Origin: Unio delphinus
Taxonomy: Eukaryota > Mollusca > Bivalvia > Unionida > Unionidae
DNA: 64,000 nt
Direction: 5' to 3'
NCBI GenBank assembly: GCA_029339505.1
Contig: JAQISU010000041.1
Location: forward strand, 9,975,001-10,039,000
The notes beneath the pieces were generated by a model that made no database searches, had not been told where the DNA came from, and was given only the letters and a program-made list of their open reading frames with translations. Position 1 is the stretch's first letter. Each line of letters opens with the position of its first letter. The translations under genes were made by a program, and so were the position numbers. This document shows positions 58,620 to 64,000 of the stretch, piece by piece.

Positions 58620-59797
58620 TATTTATATTTCTTTATAAATAAATTTATTTATAAATATAGTATACTGTATCTCTAATTAATAAAAAAAAACATATATGAC
58701 AACACATCTTTGGAACTCCTTGGGTGCCTTCGCATCCAAGTAAGCCCAAGGGGACCCGAAACATACATCTCCGGCGGGATCTTAGACCGCCCAGTAGATA
58801 GGCTTGAGGTATAACGTCACAACATGGACGGCACAATGCCATATATTTCCACTCGAGTGTTGTGGCAAATTTTAGGCATAACATGTACTTAATTAACTTA
58901 ATTAAGGATGGATTATAATTCAATGGAACGATGATGGTAATGATGTGGGCGTGGTAAACCAAACCAACATGGCAACCCATGAAATCGAATTCATGGTTGC
59001 ATGAGTTAGAAAAAACACCAACCCACGCTACCGAGAATGCGATAGCATGGGTTGCCATGTTGGTTTGGCTGAGGGGGACCGCCCTCCCTCCCCCAATTAA
59101 TAGAAAAAAACATCTTCCGTTTCGCCATCAAATAATGTACCTGCTATGGGGACCGAACACGTAGTTGATAGATCTATGTTTACAAGACAAACACGATACC
59201 ATTACACCACGGACTAGTCATACAGAATAGAGATTTTTTAATATATATATATCTGATATACTTAACAATAAGAGATTTTTAAAATAGACAATTTTATGCT
59301 GCAACAATGAGAAATATTTTAAACAAAATAATACAGTTGTTTAATAAAACAGCGTTTTTATACTCTGTTATAATTCTCTAGATAAAATACATTCACATAC
59401 AAGGTATTTTAACCACGCCCACCTACTTCAATGAATAGGAAACACTCGCGTTCTGGCTGAGCGAACATAGGTAATGCGTTAGATTATAAAGAATTTTTGT
59501 ACTGAAAAGAACGAGTTAGCTGTCTGCTTTACTGCTAGTCCACCCACCCCCCACACATGAGATATGTAGATAAATAAAAATAATAATGCAGTTTTAGCCC
59601 ACAAGTGACAATAAAAAGTTTTATTCTCTATCGAAAACTCATGCATTATATCTCCATTACATTCACGTGGGCGCGCCTAGTCAAGGTATACAGGTAATAT
59701 AGCAGGCGACAAATTCCTTTGACGTCATAATACAAGGGAACTTAGTAGGTAGAGTGTGAATTGTAGTGCGGATTTATCCATAAAGGATTTATCTCCC
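58620..59797. other. Non-coding interval with long hairpin
   Basis: This is the largest gap in the element. It holds the 23-bp inverted repeat at 58,959/59,046, a GC-richer patch at 58,700-58,870, C-rich runs near 59,080-59,095, a tRNA-like stretch on the minus strand (59,150-59,217, not accepted as a tRNA) and a GCGCGCC palindrome near 59,672. A minus-strand open frame at 58,645-59,058 crosses the inverted repeat and lacks protein character. A replication origin or regulatory region is possible. Confidence 0.4.
58959..59068. repeat. Perfect 23-bp inverted repeat with 64-nt loop
   Basis: The left arm (58,959-58,981, starting CCAAACCAACATGGC) is the exact reverse complement of the right arm (59,046-59,068). 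Perfect conservation of the arms suggests selection or recent origin. Candidate roles: replication origin hairpin, recombination site, or a small inserted element. Confidence 0.75.
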
Positions 59798-60298
59798 TTA
59801 AATAGTTTCAGTGTATACGAACTTTATTTTATGACCATTTTTTTTAGACAGAGATGTTTTAATGATTTTTTCAGCAACAAATCGAATTGAAGTACTACAA
59901 ATATCGAAATATTTTCCAGCCGCATTTATCGACTGAAAGCTTCTCTCTTCATTATTTTCTAAATCAAACGATTTCACACCCTTGGGATGTTTTGCGTGCT
60001 TACCAGCGTTGCTTTTTAAAAGGTTATCGCGCTGCGAGACGGCTTGAAGATTCCCAAGACAATTATCAGTCTTCACGCCATTTATGTGATCAATCACAAG
60101 ACCGTCTTCGATTAATCCGTAAAATGCTTCATAGATGGCTCTGTGACAGAGATACTTCTTCCTCCCAGCTGAAAACATCAAATATCCCATATTATTCAGA
60201 TATCCAACCGGTTCTTTGAGTCTGCGGTGCCTGACAACACCATCACTAGAAGCTTCGTAATTAGCAAGCACTGGGTGAGGTCTGAAATCTTGGCTCAT
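59798..60298 (-). CDS. HNH homing-type endonuclease with NUMOD-like modules, 166 aa
   Basis: The N-terminus (YEASSDGVVRHR, GYLNNMGYLMFSAGRKKY) is NUMOD4-like. The HNH core follows: His52 in LCHRAIYEAF, Asp70-His71 in VIDHINGVKTDN, Asn79 and Asn83 in NCLGNLQAVS. The C-terminal part (VKSFDLENNEERSFQSINAA) resembles NUMOD1-type DNA-binding repeats. Such enzymes cut DNA at specific sites and are common in phages and large DNA viruses, often as selfish genes. It lies 13 bp downstream of the zinc-ribbon gene. It may also serve the element in recombination. Confidence 0.85.
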   Translation of the reverse strand: MSQDFRPHPVLANYEASSDGVVRHRRLKEPVGYLNNMGYLMFSAGRKKYLCHRAIYEAFYGLIEDGLVIDHINGVKTDNCLGNLQAVSQRDNLLKSNAGKHAKHPKGVKSFDLENNEERSFQSINAAGKYFDICSTSIRFVAEKIIKTSLSKKNGHKIKFVYTETI

Positions 60299-60311
60299 TT
60301 GTATAATAATA

Positions 60312-60638
60312 CTACTTGTCTAATTTATTATCTGCTTTAATTATAAATCTCTGGATATAATCTTGAGGGGTTTTTATGACTTTGTCCTTGATTTTATCAA
60401 GGATGACGGAGTCATTGATTCGTTTGTCATAGTAGCGTTTTAGTTCCCTGTATCGTTTACCCCCACAAGCAAGGCATAATTGCGATTTTCCTCTAACACC
60501 CACCCCACATTGGAGGCATGGGAGAGGGCCTTTTGAACCGTTTCTCACGCTTTGCATATGATACCCACAGAATTCACTTCTGCATGATTTGTTACACGGG
60601 GTTGTAGATCCAATCATTAGCCACTTGCAGTGATTCAT
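60312..60638 (-). CDS. Zinc-ribbon protein, 108 aa
   Basis: Cysteines 4, 15, 19 and 24 with His27 form one possible zinc cluster. Cysteines 41, 44, 55 and 58 (PCLQCG and CLACGG) form a CX2C-X10-CX2C zinc ribbon. A basic helical tail (KRYRELKRYYDKRIND) follows. It could bind nucleic acid, for example as a transcription factor. Its ATG is 42 bp from the ATG of the polymerase-helicase gene on the other strand, so the two may share control. Confidence 0.65.
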   Translation of the reverse strand: MNHCKWLMIGSTTPCNKSCRSEFCGYHMQSVRNGSKGPLPCLQCGVGVRGKSQLCLACGGKRYRELKRYYDKRINDSVILDKIKDKVIKTPQDYIQRFIIKADNKLDK

Positions 60639-60680
60639 TATACAATATTTTTCTATTTAAATACTTGTTTTAATTATAAC
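60639..60680. promoter_or_regulatory. Compact bidirectional promoter region
   Basis: Only 42 bp, almost all A/T, separate the zinc-ribbon and polymerase-helicase start codons. It includes TATTTAAATA, a palindromic TATA-like element. Confidence 0.45.
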
Positions 60681-63600
60681 ATGGAGGAGTTCAAGAGATT
60701 ATCGAAAATTAAGCCCTGGAAAAATACTAAATTCAATCTTGATAGGGAGTTCCAAAGATTATCGAAAATCAAACCTTGGAAAAATACTAAATTCAATCTT
60801 GATAGGGAGTTCCAAAGATTATCGAAAATCAAACCTTGGAAAAATACTAAATTCAATCTTGATAGGGAGTTCCAAAGATTATCGAAAATTAAGCCTTGGA
60901 GAAATACTAAATTCAATCTCGATAGAGTCTCTGATACACCAAAACGTCTAATCGGTGATAGAACTATACTCGGTAAAATCAGGGAGTGTTTTAATGAATT
61001 CTACCGAGACGGTGCAGCATACTGTTGGTCGACATTTCGAATTATTGATGAAGATGTCAATGTACCCATCATCGATGCTACTATGAACGATAAAAGAGCA
61101 GCTGAGGTAATTTCACACCTTGGTGAAATTGCAAAGCAATTTCCATCCAAAGGATTTCAAGCAAAGCAATTTCCATCCAAAGGTGGAAAATCCAAAGGTG
61201 GAAATCCAAAGGATTTCAAGCAAAGCAATTCCAATCAGAAGTATTTTTTCAGAATAAAATTCATTATCGAAGTCGAAGGCAAATGGATTATTAGGGATAA
61301 ATTTGAACCAATCCTCAAGGATAAAAAAACTGTCATTGTAAGTAAAGATTCCAAACCAGGAATTCTAACTGGAATTGACAAACCATACTACGAAAGATCC
61401 TATCCCGTAACAGCAATGGTTTATGGGATATATCCGTTAAATGATAAACCCGATATTGCAAAACTAGCTCCTATGAAATATTCACCGTTGACTTTGTCAA
61501 GGCTCAATTGTGTAGCAACACGGGTAATGGAACACTTCACAAATGCATCCCGAGGAAATAAACTAACTGATCTGCGACGTAGGAAAATAACCGAATGGGA
61601 ACTGACAGTGAAACAGCACGGTGCAAAGATTTCTGATATAGCTAAATTAGAAGCATCATTAAAATTCCCAATATCAGTAACAACAATAACCGGAGAAGTA
61701 TTATACGAACCGAAATATCAATCGCGAGGGGCTCCAATACAAATTATTGATCATAACGAACACGCGTGGACACCTGCAGTAACAATATTTCCACGAGATA
61801 GAACCGTGAGATATATCCCCCGGAAATTTTCCGGGGAATTTTCCGGGGAATTTTCCGGGGATGTTTTCTATGAAGAGAAATTATTTGATGCTATTCATGC
61901 GTTGTGTAAAGATGATCCTGTGTCAGTGTGGTTACTTAGTAGTGCTGGTTCCGAATCAGGATTTGATCAATTTGTAAGACCAAATGGTGAATTATATCGC
62001 GTTGAAGAATTAGATAACAGAATGAGAAAAATCGCTAATGATTTTTCACCGGAGAGTTCCCATGAAAAACTATTGACGGATAGTTTTACTATTCCATCAG
62101 TGGTAGCTCACTTCGCAAGAGAAAAAAACTCATGGCGTCCAACACGAAGTGATTTTCTCGAGGACGTTAAATTGAGTTGCATCGAATTTGGTCATGGAGG
62201 ACTGTGGAATACAAAATACCATCGTGACGGTATGATTTCAATTGATATATCCGCGTGTTATCCTGGAAGTTTTCTCGGGTATGGAGAATGTAGTAACTAT
62301 TTTAAACGATTTGGACACCCCACGCATGAAATGACTCGTGTTGCGATTAATGGGCCATTACCTGATTTTGATTTAACCGGATTCGCTCGTGTGATATCAT
62401 TTGAACTCGCTACAGGGTTACATCCGTGTAGTTATGTTTGGCTCGGTAGACACCTATCTGAAAAACACTGGATGCCAATAGTGCTATTGAGATATATGAT
62501 TGATTGTGGCATGCTGATATCGTTGATTGTTTCCGAAGCTATTATATGCTATCGAGCTCAGAAAGAAGTTTGGCTACCACAACCCGATCTAGATCGTATA
62601 ATTAGCGAACTGCGAAAACAGTTTCCAGAAGAACAAATCATGAATTGGTCTAAGAAGTTATTTGAAATTAAAAAAGAACAAGCAAAAGATTTTGGACGAA
62701 GAATAATCGGTAAATTTACCCAGGGTGGACGATACGACAACGCAAAATACTCTTCGCGGTTGATCATAGATGTCGCTGAATACGATTTTATTGTAGCGGA
62801 TTTAATGAAACAGGGAAAACTTGTATCCCGTAAGGATGCTTTTCTATCCAATGGTGAGAAATTAGGTACGGTTGTTACCTACTGTGATGGATATAATTCC
62901 CAGTACACACATTTGAGAAGTTCAATGCTAGCCTATGCTTGCATTAATCTATTTTCGATGATAAATAGATTTCCTAATACCGCGGTTAGAGTAGCCACTG
63001 ATTCGATGTATATACACAATAAGTACAAATCAGCTGTAGCGGCATTCACAGATCCGGAGGAAGCGTGGGGGCGTTGGCGATTTAAAAAAGAGATGCTACA
63101 TGAGTATTGTGAATCCGCAGACGTTGCCATGGATGATAAATATCTTTGTTGTAACCGTATTGAAATTCAATCAGAATTTTCTAATGCACCACCGGTATTT
63201 GATCCAGTATGTAGATATAAGACAGTTTATTTAAACGGTTGTGGTGGGTCAGGAAAGACAACTCGTGCAATTAAATTATTTCGTCGTGGAAACGCTAGCG
63301 TTTCTAACATGATTGTGCTAACACCGACTCACAGACTCGCCAGAGAGATGATACAACGAGGGGTAAATGCTTGCACTTATCACAGTTTTTTTCGATGGAA
63401 AGGTGACAAATGGACTCCTGAGCGTATGGGTGATAAATTCATTCCTGAAATCATAATTTGGGATGAAATATGCACAGTGTCATTAGATGTATTAAAAACA
63501 TTTCTTGAGTGGTTGTTAAACAAAAACACAAAAGTCGTCATGTGCGGGGATCACGGCCAACCACCACCATTTGTCGGTGGATCTCCACATGAATGGCTAA

Positions 63601-64000
63601 AGGGTTCTGTAGACTATTATGAAGAAATTAATACCGACCATAGATCACTTGATGAAAAATTACGCGAGTTCAAAGCACTGATTAGATTACAACCGGATAA
63701 AATCCAATGCGAAATAGCACGTGAAATAATTTCAGAAACTCCCATGAATGATTTCTGGGAAACGTGGAGACCAAATGATTTGATAGTAGCAAGTAGAAAA
63801 ATAGTCAGAGACACACTTCAGATGAAGTTATTTGAAACGCATAAAGAAAAATTTGCAACACTTCCAGTACCGTTGTGTTATAGGCCTTCGGATACACGAA
63901 AGCAGAATATTGAAGTTGATATTCCAGGACAGAGTGAAAAACAAATTCTCGTATTAAATGATATTGTGCTGGTTGATATCGGCGTCGTGGAAAATGCATT
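60681..64000 (+). CDS. Family B DNA polymerase fused to SF1 helicase (partial, runs off window)
   Basis: One frame from ATG 60,681 stays open for 1,106 codons to the window end. Residues 3-82 are four 20-aa repeats (EFQRLSKIKPWKNTKFNLDR type). A polymerase region follows: motif A around DISACYPGSFLG (Asp522), a candidate motif B around IGKFTQGG (Lys678) and motif C VRVATDSMYI (Asp774). No clear exonuclease DxE is seen; SGFDQF near 440 may be a relic of Exo II. The helicase part begins with Walker A GCGGSGKTT (Lys859), then PTHRLAREM, HSFF, Walker B IIWDE (Asp928) and GDHGQPPP. It should copy and unwind element DNA. The catalytic motifs look intact. The C-terminus is outside the window. Confidence 0.9.
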   Translation, partial: MEEFKRLSKIKPWKNTKFNLDREFQRLSKIKPWKNTKFNLDREFQRLSKIKPWKNTKFNLDREFQRLSKIKPWRNTKFNLDRVSDTPKRLIGDRTILGKIRECFNEFYRDGAAYCWSTFRIIDEDVNVPIIDATMNDKRAAEVISHLGEIAKQFPSKGFQAKQFPSKGGKSKGGNPKDFKQSNSNQKYFFRIKFIIEVEGKWIIRDKFEPILKDKKTVIVSKDSKPGILTGIDKPYYERSYPVTAMVYGIYPLNDKPDIAKLAPMKYSPLTLSRLNCVATRVMEHFTNASRGNKLTDLRRRKITEWELTVKQHGAKISDIAKLEASLKFPISVTTITGEVLYEPKYQSRGAPIQIIDHNEHAWTPAVTIFPRDRTVRYIPRKFSGEFSGEFSGDVFYEEKLFDAIHALCKDDPVSVWLLSSAGSESGFDQFVRPNGELYRVEELDNRMRKIANDFSPESSHEKLLTDSFTIPSVVAHFAREKNSWRPTRSDFLEDVKLSCIEFGHGGLWNTKYHRDGMISIDISACYPGSFLGYGECSNYFKRFGHPTHEMTRVAINGPLPDFDLTGFARVISFELATGLHPCSYVWLGRHLSEKHWMPIVLLRYMIDCGMLISLIVSEAIICYRAQKEVWLPQPDLDRIISELRKQFPEEQIMNWSKKLFEIKKEQAKDFGRRIIGKFTQGGRYDNAKYSSRLIIDVAEYDFIVADLMKQGKLVSRKDAFLSNGEKLGTVVTYCDGYNSQYTHLRSSMLAYACINLFSMINRFPNTAVRVATDSMYIHNKYKSAVAAFTDPEEAWGRWRFKKEMLHEYCESADVAMDDKYLCCNRIEIQSEFSNAPPVFDPVCRYKTVYLNGCGGSGKTTRAIKLFRRGNASVSNMIVLTPTHRLAREMIQRGVNACTYHSFFRWKGDKWTPERMGDKFIPEIIIWDEICTVSLDVLKTFLEWLLNKNTKVVMCGDHGQPPPFVGGSPHEWLKGSVDYYEEINTDHRSLDEKLREFKALIRLQPDKIQCEIAREIISETPMNDFWETWRPNDLIVASRKIVRDTLQMKLFETHKEKFATLPVPLCYRPSDTRKQNIEVDIPGQSEKQILVLNDIVLVDIGVVENA
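60687..60926 (+). repeat. Four exact-length 60-bp tandem repeats encoding 20-aa units
   Basis: The 60-bp unit is repeated four times in frame at the start of the polymerase-helicase gene with few changes. Because the repeat length is a multiple of three and lacks stops on either strand, it also makes an 80-codon antisense frame that is not a gene. Confidence 0.95.
61128..61230 (+). repeat. In-frame repeat of about 30 bp in the polymerase gene
   Basis: CAAAGCAATTTCCATCCAAAGG and its parts are repeated, giving AKQFPSKGFQAKQFPSKGGK and SKGG units. It looks like a recent slippage expansion in a loop of the protein. Confidence 0.8.
61818..61862 (+). repeat. In-frame 15-bp repeat (FSGE)
   Basis: AATTTTCCGGGG occurs three times, coding for KFSGEFSGEFSGD at residues ~381-393. 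It lies between the N-terminal region and the polymerase palm. Confidence 0.85.
63289..63304. promoter_or_regulatory. 16-bp palindrome GAAACGCTAGCGTTTC inside the helicase coding region
   Basis: The AACGCTAGCGTT core is identical to the palindrome in the shared upstream motif at 52,248. Inside a coding region it could be chance or a binding site for the same factor. Confidence 0.35.

Larger units (their letters stand above)
50086..64000. mobile_element. Virus-like element (Maverick/adintovirus-like), open at the right edge
   Basis: Thirteen intron-less genes are packed with short gaps, eleven on the minus strand and two on the plus strand. They include an adenain-like protease, pX-like and pVI-like proteins, a probable double-jelly-roll capsid protein and a polymerase-helicase fusion. 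None has an internal stop, in contrast to every transposon to its left. This set is typical of Maverick/Polinton-type and adintovirus-type elements of animals. The left limit is inferred; the right limit is outside the window. Confidence 0.75.

Noticed and set aside
58645..59058. Minus-strand frame of 137 codons
   Set aside because: It crosses the 23-bp inverted repeat, has no recognisable motif, is rich in Cys and Trp codons unlike neighbours and lacks the shared upstream motif.
59150..59217. tRNA-like sequence on the minus strand, with a 5-bp anticodon stem and CTT-reading loop and a GTTCGGTCC B-box-like stretch
   Set aside because: The acceptor, D and T stems do not pair properly, and the variable region is too long for a tRNA-Lys. 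It may be a decayed tRNA or chance; a tRNAscan-SE or Infernal hit would change this.
60674..60916. Minus-strand frame of 80 codons with repeated N-L-V-F-Q-G units
   Set aside because: It is the antisense of the 60-bp in-frame repeats at the start of the polymerase-helicase gene; repeat length and composition keep it open by chance.

Overview
The window looks like nuclear DNA of a marine invertebrate, most likely a mollusc. It is AT-rich and has long (TA)n and (TC)n tracts. It carries split genes with GT-AG introns, a tRNA-derived SINE with a (CAAA)n tail (a type common in bivalves and gastropods), Ty3/Gypsy LTR elements, a LINE and a MULE transposase remnant. The species cannot be fixed from the sequence alone.

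Region 1 (1-39 kb) is host DNA dominated by an immunoglobulin-superfamily (IgSF) receptor locus present twice. The downstream copy (25,074-31,855) can be assembled into nine exons with consistent phases: signal peptide, two Ig-like domains, stalk, transmembrane segment, and a cytoplasmic tail with YxxV tyrosine motifs. The upstream copy (about 5.8-12.3 kb) is rearranged. Its signal-peptide exon lies inverted on the minus strand, its first Ig exon is missing and its second Ig exon carries an in-frame stop. Its stalk, transmembrane and tail exons are still open, and the tail has ITSM/ITIM-like motifs. Around the two copies lie a SINE split by a probable 1.63-kb solo LTR, a minisatellite, and a 1.5-kb tandem duplication whose second unit contains a decayed Gypsy element (15.3-17.8 kb).

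Region 2 (about 39.9-50.1 kb) is a graveyard of mobile elements. A minus-strand LINE of L1/Tx1 type (ORF1 with a zinc knuckle, ORF2 with endonuclease and reverse transcriptase) is split by a plus-strand Gypsy element, which is itself hit by a SINE with a perfect 12-bp target duplication. The Gypsy element has an integrase zinc finger upstream of the reverse transcriptase and a purine tract soon after RNase H, as in Gmr1-like elements. A MULE transposase fragment follows.

Region 3 (about 50.1 kb to the window end) is the most striking part: a compact, intron-less, virus-like element with 13 open genes, unlike the decayed DNA beside it. The minus strand holds a block with adenovirus/Maverick-like logic: probable penton-like protein, small membrane protein, a repeat protein, adenain-like cysteine protease, pX-like basic protein, probable major capsid protein, pVI-like protein and a coiled-coil protein. 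Then come two small genes, an HNH endonuclease and a zinc-ribbon protein. Diverging from these, on the plus strand, one reading frame from 60,681 runs off the window. It joins a family B DNA polymerase (motif A DISACYP, motif C TDS) to a superfamily 1 helicase (GCGGSGKTT, WDE, GDHGQPPP). At least five minus-strand genes share an upstream motif (CTAG/TAGCG followed by TTTTCAA) 7-12 nt before the ATG. No packaging ATPase, integrase or terminal repeat pair was identified; if present they should lie beyond 64,000. Capsid, maturation and replication genes together suggest an endogenous or recently integrated Maverick/adintovirus-like DNA virus.
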